A DNA stretch of 64,000 bases from the NCBI RefSeq assembly GCF_032854445.1, contig NW_027018036.1, positions 45,608 to 109,607 on the forward strand, read 5' to 3'. Origin of the DNA: Liolophura sinensis (taxonomy: Eukaryota > Mollusca > Polyplacophora > Chitonida > Chitonidae). Below the pieces are notes generated by a model. The model had not been told where the DNA came from. It did not search any database and saw only the letters and a program-made list of their open reading frames with translations. Of the stretch, positions 1 to 11,700 are shown one piece after another. A program made the position numbers and the translations under genes. Position 1 is the first letter of the stretch; each line of letters opens with the position of its first letter.

Positions 1-55
1 ACTTAGAAGTAAGACAATTGCTGGGTGAGTTTAAATGGGCTTAGCCCAAAGATTT

Positions 56-608
56 GACGTCTTCTGGGCTACAGAAGGGCACATAACTTACAGTCAAAAG
101 TTGAATATAGTAATGACCAGTCGCGATTGTACATAGTAGATTGTATCCGATTTCAAATTAACAAAAAGACCAGGCACAAAATGCAAAAGTGGAAAAACTG
201 TTCCAGTGCTGCTGGTAAGAGGCTAATCCGACGTATTTTGTCACGAGAAATCGAATGGTGCAAACCGCGTTGCTCTCCGACCAATACTTTTGGCTGTAGC
301 GACAATTGAATGATCATTGATGTCATAGTCACGTGCCCAGCAACGGCTCTTACTCCATGGAAACCAGGGAAATTTGCAATTTTTTAAACAGCGGCCGATG
401 CCTGGCCCAATTCCGCATCTATTAGAACCTTATAGATGTGGTTCAGTAATCAGTTGTACTTTTTTACAGCAGACTGTATCTAGTACATTGTGTTTTTTAT
501 GTACGAATGGTGTGGTTTTTCTACACTAGATAAAGACATTGAGATTGTCCTTGGACTTAGAAGTAAGACAATTGCTGGGTGAGTTAAATGAGCTTAGCCC
601 AAAGATTT
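56..608 (+). repeat. B-type F monomer 1
   Basis: Carries the B-type signature: ctacagaagg, cttacagtcaaaag, aatgaccag, tacatagtagattg and caaattaac. It also has gcggccgatgcctgg and cagtaatcag. Length is 553 bp because of several single-base indels that look like consensus errors. Confidence 0.9.
416..438 (+). other. Haplotype-specific 7-bp inverted repeat
   Basis: catctat, nine bases, atagatg: a perfect seven-base dyad in monomers with the ctattag/tatagatg haplotype. Monomers with cttttag/tattgatg, cttttata/tattgatg or the mixed ctattag/tattgatg form lack it, as do R monomers. Confidence 0.6.
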
Positions 609-3600
609 GACGTCTTCTGGGCTACCGAAGGGCACATAACGTATAGTTAAAAGTTGAATATAGTAACGACCAGTCGCGATTGTGCATAGTACAGTGTATC
701 CGATTTCAATTAACAAAAAGACCAGGCAAAAATGCAAAAGTGGAAAAACTGTTCCAGTGCTGCTGGTAAGAGGCTAATCCGACGTATTTTGTCACGAGAA
801 ATCGAATGGTGCAAACCGCGTTGCTCTCCGACCAATACTTTTGGCTGTAGCGACAATTGAATGATCATTGATGTCATAGTCACGTGCCCAGCAACGGCTC
901 TTACTCCATGAAACCAGGGAAAATTTGCAATTTTTTTAAACAGCTGCCGATGCCTGGCCCAATTCCGCATCTATTAGAACCTTATAGATGTGGTTCAGTG
1001 ATCAGTTGTACTTTTTACAGCAGACTGTATCTAGTACATTGTGTTTTTTATGTACGAATGGTGTGGTTTTTCTACACGTAGATAAAGACATTGAGATTGT
1101 CTTGGACTTAGAAGTAAGACAATTGCTGAGTGAGTTAAATGGGCTTAGCCCAAAGATTTGACGTCTTCTGGGCTACCGAAGGGCACATAACGTATAGTTA
1201 AAAGTTGAATTATAGTAACGACCAGTCGCGATTGTGCATAGTACAGTGTATCCGATTTCAATTAACAAAAAGACCAGGCAAAAATGCAAAAGTGGAAAAA
1301 CTGTTCCAGTGCTGCTGGTAAGAAGCTAATCCGACGTATTTTGTCACGAGAAATCGAATGGTGCAAACCGCGTTGCTCTCCGACCAATACTTTTGGCTGT
1401 AGCGACAATTGAATGATCATTGATGTCATAGTCACGTGCCCAGCAACGGCTCTTACTCCATGGAAACCAGGGAATTTGCAATTTTCTAAACAGCTGCCGA
1501 TGCCTGGCCCAATTCCGCATCTTTTAGAACCTTATTGATGTGGGTCACTGATCAGTTGTACTTTTTACAGCAGACTGTATCTAGTACCTTGTGTTTTTTA
1601 TGTACAAATGGTGTGGTTTTTCTACACCTAGATAAAGACATTGAGATTGTCTTGGACTGAAAAGTAAGACAATTGCTGGATGAGTTAAATGGGCTTAGCC
1701 CAAAGATTTGACGTCTTCTGGGCTACCGAAGGGCACATAACGTATAGTTAAAAGTTGAATATAGTAACGACCAGTCGCGATTGTGCATAGTACAGTGTAT
1801 CCGATTCAATTAACAAAAAGACCAGGCAAAAATGCAAAAGTGGAAAAACTGTTCCAGTGCTGCTAGTAAGAGGCTAATCCGACGTATTTTGTCACGAGAA
1901 ATCGAATGGTGCAAACCGCGTTGCTCTCCGACCAATACTTTTGGCTGTAGCGACAATTGAATGATCATTGATGTCATAGTCACGTGCCCAGCAACGGCTC
2001 TTACTCCATGGAAACCAGGGAAATTTGCAATTTTCTAAACAGCTGCCGATGCCTGGCCCAATTCCGCATCTTTTAGAACCTTATTGATGTGGGTCACTGA
2101 TCAGTTGTACTTTTTACAGCAGACTGTATCTAGTACCTTGTGTTTTTTATGTACAAATGGTGTGGTTTTTCTACACCTAGATAAAGACATTGAGATTGTC
2201 TTGGACTGAAAAGTAAGACAATTGCTGGATGAGTTAAATGGGCTTAGCCCAAAGATTTGACGTCTTCTGGGCTACCGAAGGGCACATAACGTATAGTTAA
2301 AAGTTGAATATAGTAACGACCAGTCGCGATTGTGCATAGTACAGTGTATCCGATTTCATTAACAAAAAGACCAGGCAAAAATGCAAAAGTGGAAAAACTG
2401 TGTCCAGTGCTGCTAGTAAGAGGCTAATCCGACGTATTTTGTCACGAGAAATCGAATGGTGCAAACCGCGTTGCTCTCCGACCAATACTTTTGGCTGTAG
2501 CGACAATTGAATGATCATTGATGTCATAGTCACAGTGCCCAGCAACGGCTCTTACTCCATGGAAACCAGGGAAATTTGCAATTTTCTAAACAGCTGCCGA
2601 TGCCTGGCCCAATTCCGCATCTATTAGAACCTTATAGATGTGGGTTCAGTGATCAGTTGTACTTTTTACAGCAGACTGTATCTAGTACATTGTGTTTTTT
2701 ATGTACGAATGGTGTGGTTTTTCTACACGTAGATAAAGACATTGAAATTGTCTTGGACTTAAAAGTAAGACAATTGCTGGATGAGTTAAATGGGCTTAGC
2801 CCAAAGATTTGACGTCTTCTGGGCTACCGAAGGGCACATAACGTATAGTTAAAAGTTGAATATAGTAACGACCAGTCTCGATTATGCTTAGTACAGTGTA
2901 TCCGATTCAATTAACAAAAAGACCAGGCCAAAAATGCAAAAGTGGAAAAACTGTTCCAGTGCTGCTAGTAAGAGGCTAATCCGACGTATTTTGTCCACGA
3001 GAAATCGAATGGTGCAAACCGCGTGCTCTCCGACCAATACTTTTGGCTGTAGCGACATTGAATGATCATTGATGTCATAGTCACGTGCCCAGCAACGGCT
3101 CTTACTCCATGGAAACCAGGAAATTTGCAATTTTCTAAACAGCTGCCGATGCCTGGCCCAATTCCGCATCTATTAGAACCTTATAGATGTGGTTCAGTGA
3201 TCAGTTGTACTTTTTACAGCAGACTGTATCTAGTACATTGTGTTTTTTATGTACGAATGGTGTGGTTTTTCTACACGTAGATAAAGACATTGAAATTGTC
3301 TTGGACTTAAAAGTAAGAAAATTGCTGGATGAGTTAAATGGGCTTAGCCCAAAGATTTGACGTCTTCTGGGCTACCGAAGGGCACATAACGTATAGTTAA
3401 AAGTTGAATATAGTAACGACCAGTCTCGATTATGCTTAGTACAGTGTATCCGATTTCAATTAACAAAAAGACCAGGCAAAAATGCAAAAGTGGAAAAACT
3501 GTTCCAGTGCTGCTAGTAAGAGGCTAATCCGACGTATTTTGTCACGAGAAATCGAATGGTGCAAACCGCGTTGCTCTCCGACCAATACTTTTGGCTGTAG

Positions 3601-4438
3601 CGACAATTGAATGATCATTGATGTCATAGTCACGTGCTCAGCAACGGCTCTTACTCCATGGAAACCAGGGAAATTTGCAATTTTTTAAACAGCTGCCGAT
3701 GCCTGGGCCAATTCCGCATCTTTTAGAACCTTATTGATGTGGTTCAGTGATCAGTTGTACTTTTTACAGCAGACTGTATCTAGTACCTTGTGTTTTTTAT
3801 GTACAAATGGTGTGGTTTTTCTACACGTAGATAAAGACATTGAGATTGTCTTGGACTTAGAAGTAAGACAATTGCTGGGTGAGTTAAATGGGCTTAGCCC
3901 AAAGACTTGACGTCTTCTGGGCTACAGAAGGGCACATAACTTACAGTCAAAAGTTGAATATAGTAACGACCAGTCGCGATTGTGCATAGTACAGTGTATC
4001 CGATTTCAATTAACAAAAAGACCAGGCAAAAATGCAAAAGTGGAAAAACTGTTCCAGTGCTGCTGGTAAGAGGCTAATCCGACGTATTTTGTCACGAGAA
4101 ATCGAATGGTGCAAACCGCGTTGCTCTCCGACCAATACTTTTGGCTGTAGCGACAATTGAATGATCATTGATGTCATAGTCACGTGCCCAGCAACGGCTC
4201 TTACTCCATGGAAACCAGGGAAATTTGCAATTTTCTAAACAGCTGCCGATGCCTGGCCCAATTCCGCATCTTTTAGAACCTTATTGATGTGGGTCACTGA
4301 TCAGTTGTACTTTTTACAGCAGACTGTATCTAGTACCTTGTGTTTTTTATGTACAAATGGTTTGGTTTTTCTACACCTAGATAAAGACATTGAGATTGTC
4401 TTGGACTGAAAAGTAAGACAATTGCTGGATGAGTTAAA

Positions 4439-4451
4439 TGGGCTTAGCCCA
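4439..4451 (+). other. 13-nt dyad tgggcttagccca (F example)
   Basis: A six-base inverted repeat around a single central base, present in nearly every F monomer just before the gacgtc landmark. R monomers have tgggcttggccca, which keeps a five-base stem. Exceptions are 12700 and 51845 (agccaaaag) and about 47433 (both arms changed). Confidence 0.6.
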
Positions 4452-4615
4452 AAGATTTGACGTCTTCTGGGCTACCGAAGGGCACATAACGTATAGTTAA
4501 AAGTTGAATATAGTAACGACCAGTCGCGATTGTGCATAGTACAGTGTATCCGATTTCAATTAACAAAAAGACCAGGCAAAAATGCAAAAGTGGAAAAACT
4601 GTTCCAGTGCTGCTA

Positions 4616-4712
4616 GTAAGAGGCTAATCCGACGTATTTTGTCACGAGAAATCGAATGGTGCAAACCGCGTTGCTCTCCGACCAATACTTTTGGCTGTAG
4701 CGACAATTGAAT
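4616..4712 (+). other. 97-bp conserved monomer core (F example)
   Basis: Runs from gtaagaggctaatcc to cgacaattgaat. Against the R core it shows one fixed difference (tagcgacaat versus tagccacaat) and one site polymorphic in both classes (ttgtcacgag / ttgtgacgag), where about six or seven differences would be expected from the monomer average. Contains the words gaaatcgaatgg, caaaccgcgttgc and ctccgaccaatac. The 296-bp truncated monomers keep nearly all of it. Function unknown; a bound protein is one explanation. Confidence 0.7.
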
Positions 4713-4730
4713 GATCATTGATGTCATAGT

Positions 4731-4767
4731 CACGTGCCCAGCAACGGCTCTTACTCCATGGAAACCA
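4731..4767 (+). other. 37-bp cacgtg/ccatgg conserved block (F example)
   Basis: Begins with the palindrome cacgtg and includes cagcaacggctc and ccatgg. No fixed difference from the R block at 54298-54334, although some F monomers carry cctagc for cccagc. cacgtg is the core recognised by several basic helix-loop-helix proteins; that is family knowledge, and binding here is not shown. The block is absent from all four truncated monomers. Confidence 0.6.
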
Positions 4768-5558
4768 GGGAAATTTGCAATTTTCTAAACAGCTGCCGAT
4801 GCCTGGCCCAATTCCGCATCTTTTAGAACCTTATTGATGTGGGTCACTGATCAGTTGTACTTTTTACAGCAGACTGTATCTAGTACCTTGTGTTTTTTAT
4901 GTACAAATGGTGTGGTTTTTCTACACCTAGATAAAGACATTGAGATTGTCTTGGACTGAAAAGTAAGACAATTGCTGGATGAGTTAAATGGGCTTAGCCC
5001 AAAGATTTGACGTCTTCTGGGCTACCGAAGGGCACATAACGTATAGTTAAAAGTTGAATATAGTAACGACCAGTCGCGATTGTGCATAGTACAGTGTATC
5101 CGATTTCAATTAACAAAAAGACCAGGCAAAAATGCAAAAGTGGAAAAACTGTTCCAGTGCTGCTAGTAAGAGGCTAATCCGACGTATTTTGTCACGAGAA
5201 ATCGAATGGTGCAAACCGCGTTGCTCTCCGACCAATACTTTTGGCTGTAGCGACAATTGAATGATCATTGATGTCATAGTCACGTGCCCAGCAACGGCTC
5301 TTACTCCATGGAAACCAGGGAAATTTGCAATTTTTTAAACAGCTGCCGATGCCTGGGCCAATTCCGCATCTTTTAGAACCTTATTGATGTGGTTCAGTGA
5401 TCAGTTGTACTTTTTACAGCAGACTGTATCTAGTACCTTGTGTTTTTTATGTACAAATGGTGTGGTTTTTCTACACGTAGATAAAGACATTGAGATTGTC
5501 TTGGACTTAGAAGTAAGACAATTGCTGGGTGAGTTAAATGGGCTTAGCCCAAAGATTT

Positions 5559-6109
5559 CACGTCTTCTCGGCAACAGAAGGGCACATAACTTACAGTCAA
5601 AAGTTGAATATAGTAATGACCAGTCGCGATTGTACATAGTAGATTGTATCCGATTTCAAATTAACAAAAAGACCAAGCAAAAATGCAAAAGTGGAAAAAC
5701 TGTTCCAGTGCTGCTGGTAAGAGGCTAATCCGACGTATTTTGTCACGAGAAATCGAATGGTGCAAACCGCGTTGCTCTCCGACCAATACTTTTGGCTGTA
5801 GCGACAATTGAATGATCATTGATGTCATAGTCACGTGCCCAGCAACGGCTCTTACTCCATGGAAACCAGGGAAATTTGCAATTTTTTAAACAGCGGCCGA
5901 TGCCTGGCCCAATTCCGCATCTATTAGAACCTTATAGATGTGGTTCAGTAATCAGTTGTACTTTTTACAGCAGACTGTATCTAGTACATTGTGTTTTTTA
6001 TGTACGAATGGTGTGGTTTTTCTACACGTAGATAAAGACATTGAGATTGTCTTGGACTTAGAAGTAAGACAATTGCTGGGTGAGTTAAATGAGCTTAGCC
6101 CAAAGATTT
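5559..6109 (+). repeat. B-type F monomer 2
   Basis: Full B-type signature with cagtaatcag. Its start reads cacgtcttctcggcaacag: the c start removes the usual stop codon in one frame, which gives the longest reading frame of the array (5384-5728). That frame is judged fortuitous. Confidence 0.93.
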
Positions 6110-7759
6110 GACGTCTTCTGGGCTACCGAAGGGCACATAACGTATAGTTAAAAGTTGAATATAGTAACGACCAGTCGCGATTGTGCATAGTACAGTGTAT
6201 CCGATTTCAATTAACAAAAAGACCAGGCAAAAATGCAAAAGTGGAAAAACTGTTCCAGTGCTGCTGGTAAGAGGCTAATCCGACGTATTTTGTCACGAGA
6301 AATCGAATGGTGCAAACCGCGTTGCTCTCCGACCAATACTTTTGGCTGTAGCGACAATTGAATGATCATTGATGTCATAGTCACGTGCCCAGCAACGGCT
6401 CTTACTCCATGGAAACCAGGGAAATTTGCAATTTTTTAAACAGCTGCCGATGCCTGGCCCAATTCCGCATCTATTAGAACCTTATAGATGTGGTTCAGTG
6501 ATCAGTTGTACTTTTTACAGCAGACTGTATCTAGTACATTGTGTTTTTTATGTACGAATGGTGTGGTTTTTCTACACGTAGATAAAGACATTGAGATTGT
6601 CTTGGACTTAGAAGTAAGACAATTGCTGAGTGAGTTAAATGGGCTTAGCCCAAAGATTTGACGTCTTCTGGGCTACCGAAGGGCACATAACTTATAGTTA
6701 AAAGTTGAATATAGTAACGACCAGTCGCGATTGTGCATAGTACAGTGTATCCGATTTCAATTAACAAAAAGACCAGGCAAAAATGCAAAAGTGGAAAAAC
6801 TGTTCCAGTGCTGCTGGTAAGAGGCTAATCCGACGTATTTTGTCACGAGAAATCGAATGGTGCAAACCGCGTTGCTCTCCGACCAATACTTTTGGCTGTA
6901 GCGACAATTGAATGATCATTGATGTCATAGTCACGTGCCCAGCAACGGCTCTTACTCCATGGAAACCAGGGAAATTTGCAATTTTCTAAACAGCTGCCGA
7001 TGCCTGGCCCAATTCCGCATCTTTTAGAACCTTATTGATGTGGGTCACTGATCAGTTGTACTTTTTACAGCAGACTGTATCTAGTACCTTGTGTTTTTTA
7101 TGTACAAATGGTGTGGTTTTTCTACACCTAGATAAAGACATTGAGATTGTCTTGGACTGAAAAGTAAGACAATTGCTGGATGAGTTAAATGGGCTTAGCC
7201 CAAAGATTTGACGTCTTCTGGGCTACCGAAGGGCACATAACGTATAGTTAAAAGTTGAATATAGTAACGACCAGTCGCGATTGTGCATAGTACAGTGTAT
7301 CCGATTTCAATTAACAAAAAGACCAGGCAAAAATGCAAAAGTGGAAAAACTGTTCCAGTGCTGCTAGTAAGAGGCTAATCCGACGTATTTTGTCACGAGA
7401 AATCGAATGGTGCAAACCGCGTTGCTCTCCGACCAATACTTTTGGCTGTAGCGACAATTGAATGATCATTGATGTCATAGTCACGTGCCCAGCAACGGCT
7501 CTTACTCCATGGAAACCAGGGAAATTTGCAATTTTCTAAACAGCTGCCGATGCCTGGCCCAATTCCGCATCTTTTAGAACCTTATTGATGTGGGTCACTG
7601 ATCAGTTGTACTTTTTACAGCAGACTGTATCTAGTACCTTGTGTTTTTTATGTACAAATGGTGTGGTTTTTCTACACGTAGATAAAGACATTGAGATTGT
7701 CTTGGACTTAGAAGTAAGACAATTGCTGGGTGAGTTAAATGGGCTTAGCCCAAAGATTT

Positions 7760-8310
7760 GACGTCTTCTGGGCTACAGAAGGGCACATAACTTACAGTCA
7801 AAAGTTGAATATAGTAATGACCAGTCGCGATTGTACATAGTAGATTGTATCCGATTTCAAATTAACAAAAAGACCAGGCAAAAATGCAAAAGTGGAAAAA
7901 CTGTTCCAGTGCTGCTGGTAAGAGGCTAATCCGACGTATTTTGTCACGAGAAATCGAATGGTGCAAACCGCGTTGCTCTCCGACCAATACTTTTGGCTGT
8001 AGCGACAATTGAATGATCATTGATGTCATAGTCACGTGCCCAGCAACGGCTCTTACTCCATGGAAACCAGGGAAATTTGCAATTTTTTAAACAGCGGCCG
8101 ATGCCTGGCCCAATTCCGCATCTATTAGAACCTTATAGATGTGGTTCAGTAATCAGTTGTACTTTTTACAGCAGACTGTATCTAGTACATTGTGTTTTTT
8201 ATGTACGAATGGTGTGGTTTTTCTACACGTAGATAAAGACATTGAGATTGTCTTGGACTTAGAAGTAAGACAATTGCTGGGTGAGTTAAATGAGCTTAGC
8301 CCAAAGATTT
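7760..8310 (+). repeat. B-type F monomer 3
   Basis: Full B-type signature with gcggccgatgcctgg and cagtaatcag, four monomers downstream of the previous B-type. It is followed by the gagcttagcc variant seen after B-types 1 and 2. Confidence 0.93.
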
Positions 8311-8749
8311 GACGTCTTCTGGGCTACCGAAGGGCACATAACGTATAGTTAAAAGTTGAATATAGTAACGACCAGTCGCGATTGTGCATAGTACAGTGTA
8401 TCCGATTTCAATTAACAAAAAGACCAGGCAAAAATGCAAAAGTGGAAAAACTGTTCCAGTGCTGCTGGTAAGAGGCTAATCCGACGTATTTTGTCACGAG
8501 AAATCGAATGGTGCAAACCGCGTTGCTCTCCGACCAATACTTTTGGCTGTAGCGACAATTGAATGATCATTGATGTCATAGTCACGTGCCCAGCAACGGC
8601 TCTTACTCCATGGAAACCAGGGAAATTTGCAATTTTTTAAACAGCTGCCGTTGCCTGGGCCATTTCCGCATCTATTAGAACCTTATAGATGTGGTTCAGT
8701 GATCAGTTGTACTTTTTACAGCAGACTGTATCTAGTACATTGTGTTTTT

Positions 8750-11700
8750 TATGTACGAATGGTGTGGTTTTTCTACACGTAGATAAAGACATTGAGATTG
8801 TCTTGGACTTAAAAGTAAGACAATTGCTGGATGAGTTAAATGGGCTTAGCCCAAAGATTTGACGTCTTCTGGGCTACCGAAGGGCACATAACGTATAGTT
8901 AAAAGTTGAATATAGTAATGACCAGTCGCGATTGTGCATAGTACAGTGTATCCGATTTCAATTAACAAAAAGACCAGGCAAAAATGCAAAAGTGGAAAAA
9001 CTGTTCCAGTGCTGCTAGTAAGAGGCTAATCCGACGTATTTTGTCACGAGAAATCGAATGGTGCATACCGCGTTGCTCTCCGACCAATACTTTTGGCTGT
9101 AGCGACAATTGAATGATCATTGATGTCATAGTCACGTGCCTAGCAACGGCTCTTACTCCATGGAAACCAGGGAAATTTGCAATTTTTTAAACAGCTGCCG
9201 ATGCCTGGCCCAATTCCGCATCTATTAGAACCTTATAGATGTGGTTCAGTGATCAGTTGTACTTTTTACAGCAGACTGTATCTAGTACATTGTGTTTTTT
9301 ATGTACGAATGGTGTGGTTTTTCTACACGTAGATAAAGACATTGAAATTGTCTTGGACTTAAAAGTAAGACAATTGCTGGATGAGTTAAATGGGCTTAGC
9401 CCAAAGATTTGACGTCTTCTGGGCTACCGAAGGGCACATAACGTATAGTTAAAAGTTGAATATAGTAACGACCAGTCTCGATTATGCTTAGTACAGTGTA
9501 TCCGATTTCAATTAACAAAAAGACCAGGCAAAAATGCAAAAGTGGAAAAACTGTTCCAGTGCTGCTAGTAAGAGGCTAATCCGACGTATTTTGTCACGAG
9601 AAATCGAATGGTGCAAACCGCGTTGCTCTCCGACCAATACTTTTGGCTGTAGCGACAATTGAATGATCATTGATGTCATAGTCACGTGCCCAGCAACGGC
9701 TCTTACTCTATGGAAACCAGGGAAATTTGCAATTTTTTAAACAGCTGCCGATGCCTGGGCCAATTCCGCATCTTTTAGAACCTTATTGATGTGGTTCAGT
9801 GATCAGTTGTACTTTTTACAGCAGACTGTATCTAGTACCTTGTGTTTTTTATGTACAAATGGTGTGGTTTTTCTACACGTAGATAAAGACATTGAGATTG
9901 TCTTGGACTTAGAAGTAAGACAATTGCTGGGTGAGTTAAATGGGCTTAGCCCAAAGATTTGACGTCTTCTGGGCTACAGAAGGGCACATAACTTACAGTC
10001 AAAAGTTGAATATAGTAATGACCAGTCGCGATTGTACATAGTAGATTGTATCCGATTTCAAATTAACAAAAAGACCAGGCAAAAATGCAAAAGTGGAAAA
10101 ACTGTTCCAGTGCTGCTGGTAAGAGACTAATCCGACGTATTTTGTCACGAGAAATCGAATGGTGCAAACCGCGTTGCTCTCCGACCAATACTTTTGGCTG
10201 TAGCGACAATTGAATGATCATTGATGTCATAGTCACGTGCCCAGCAACGGCTCTTACTCCATGGAAACCAGGGAAATTTGCAATTTTTTAAACAGCTGCC
10301 GATGCCTGGGCCATTTCCGCATCTTTTATAACCTTATTGATGTGGTTCAGTGATCAGTTGTACTTTTTACAGCAGACTGTATCTAGTACATTGTGTTTTT
10401 TATGTACGAATGGTGTGGTTTTTCTACACGTAGATAAAGACATTGAGATTGTCTTGGACTTAAAAGTAAGACAATTGCTGGATGAGTTAAATGGGCTTAG
10501 CCCAAAGATTTGACGTCTTCTGGGCTACAGAAGGGCACATAACGTATAGTTAAAAGTTGAATATAGTAACGACCAGTCGCGATTGTGCATAGTACAGTGT
10601 ATCCGATTTCAATTAACAAAAAGACCAGGCAAAAATGCAAAAGTGGAAAAACTGTTCCAGTGCTGCTAGTAAGAGGCTAATCCGACGTATTTTGTGACGA
10701 GAAATCGAATGGTGCAAACCGCGTTGCTCTCCGACCAATACTTTTGGCTGTAGCGACAATTGAATGATCATTGATGTCATAGTCACGTGCCCAGCAACGG
10801 CTCTTACTCCATGGAAACCAGGGAAATTTGCAATTTTTTAAACAGCGGCCGATGCCTGGGCCATTTCCGCATCTTTTAGAACCTTATTGATGTGCGTCAG
10901 TGATCAGTTGTACTTTTTACAGCAGACTGTATCTAGTACATTGTGTTTTCTATGTACGAATGGTGTGGTTTTTCTACACGTAGATAAAGACATTGAGATT
11001 GTCTTGGACTTAAAAGTAAGACAATTGCTGGATGAGTTAAATGGGCTTAGCCCAAAGATTTGACGTCTTCTGGGCTACCGAAGGGCACATAACGTATAGT
11101 TAAAAGTTGAATATAGTAATGACCAGTCGCGATTGTGCATAGTACAGTGTATCCGATTTCAATTAACAAAAAGACCAGGCAAAAATGCAAAAGTGGAAAA
11201 ACTGTTCCAGTGCTGCTGGTAAGAGGCTAATCCGACGTATTTTGTGACGAGAAATCGAATGGTGCAAACCGCGTTGCTCTCCGACCAATACTTTTGGCTG
11301 TAGCGACAATTGAATGATCATTGATGTCATAGTCACGTGCCCAGCAACGGCTCTTACTCCATGGAAACCAGGGAAATTTGCAATTTTTTAAACAGCTGCC
11401 GATGCCTGGGCCAATTCCGCATCTTTTAGAACCTTATTGATGTGGTTCAGTGATCAGTTGTACTTTTTACAGCAGACTGTATCTAGTACCTTGTGTTTTT
11501 TATGTACGAATGGTGTGGTTTTTCTACACGTAGATAAAGACATTGAGATTGTCTTGGACTTAGAAGTAAGACAATTGCTGGGTGAGTTAAATGGGCTTAG
11601 CCCAAAGATTTGACGTCTTCTGGGCTACCGAAGGGCACATAACTTATAGTTAAAAGTTGAATATAGTAACGACCAGTCGCGATTGTGCATAGTACAGTGT

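Larger units (their letters stand above)
1..3200. other. Stretch with dense single-base indels (low-quality consensus)
   Basis: About twenty single-base gains or losses relative to otherwise invariant positions, for example gagtttaaatg, tccttgg, ccatgaaacc, gaattatagt, tttcattaac, ctgtgtccag, cacagtgccc, gtccacgag, gcgtgctctcc and ccaggaaattt. From 3.2 to 18.4 kb almost none are seen. Most fall in or beside short homopolymers, as expected for long-read consensus error near a contig end or in thin coverage. Confidence 0.75.
4459..5008 (+). repeat. Representative full F monomer (550 bp)
   Basis: A clean copy with no apparent indel, bounded by successive gacgtcttctggg landmarks. Hand count gives about 229 G+C in 550 (42%). 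Order of recognisable parts: gacgtc palindrome at the start; A-rich stretch with aacaaaaagaccaggc; 97-bp conserved core (4616-4712); tgatcatt and gatgtcatag; 37-bp conserved block opening with cacgtg (4731-4767) and containing ccatgg; T-tract then aaacagctgcc; the variable ctttttag/tattgatg haplotype site; tactttttacagcagactg; T-rich gtgttttttatgtac; gtgtggtttttctacac; and the tgggcttagccca dyad at the end. This copy carries the gggtcactg and ggactgaaaag variants, which are confined to the first 8 kb. Confidence 0.95.
1..8650 (+). repeat. Repeated leader block after B-type monomers (10- and 4-monomer offsets)
   Basis: The series B-type, gagcttagcc monomer, ctgagtgag monomer, then gggtcactg/ggactgaaaag monomers occurs from 1 and from about 5505 (offset about 5503 bp, 10 monomers). 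The first two members occur again from about 7708 (offset 2201 bp, 4 monomers). The cagtaatcag marker is at 445, 5948 and 8150 and nowhere else in the window. The gggtcactg/ggactgaaaag haplotype is confined to this block. Confidence 0.8.

Noticed and set aside
436-450. Pol III box A-like word tggttcagtga
   Set aside because: It matches most of the TRGYNNANNGG consensus, but no box B (GWTCRANNC) follows at a suitable distance and no tRNA-like fold is visible. In R and several F haplotypes the word is changed.
500-540. Hairpin gtgtggtttttctacac as a transcription terminator
   Set aside because: The stem is six pairs with one wobble and is not kept in R (ctacat). With no gene upstream there is nothing to terminate.
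5384-5728. Longest open reading frame (114 codons)
   Set aside because: It crosses a monomer boundary and exists only because this copy has cacgtc instead of gacgtc, removing a stop. Equivalent frames in neighbouring copies are broken by stops and indels. No recognisable domain, and the opposite strand is also open over part of it.
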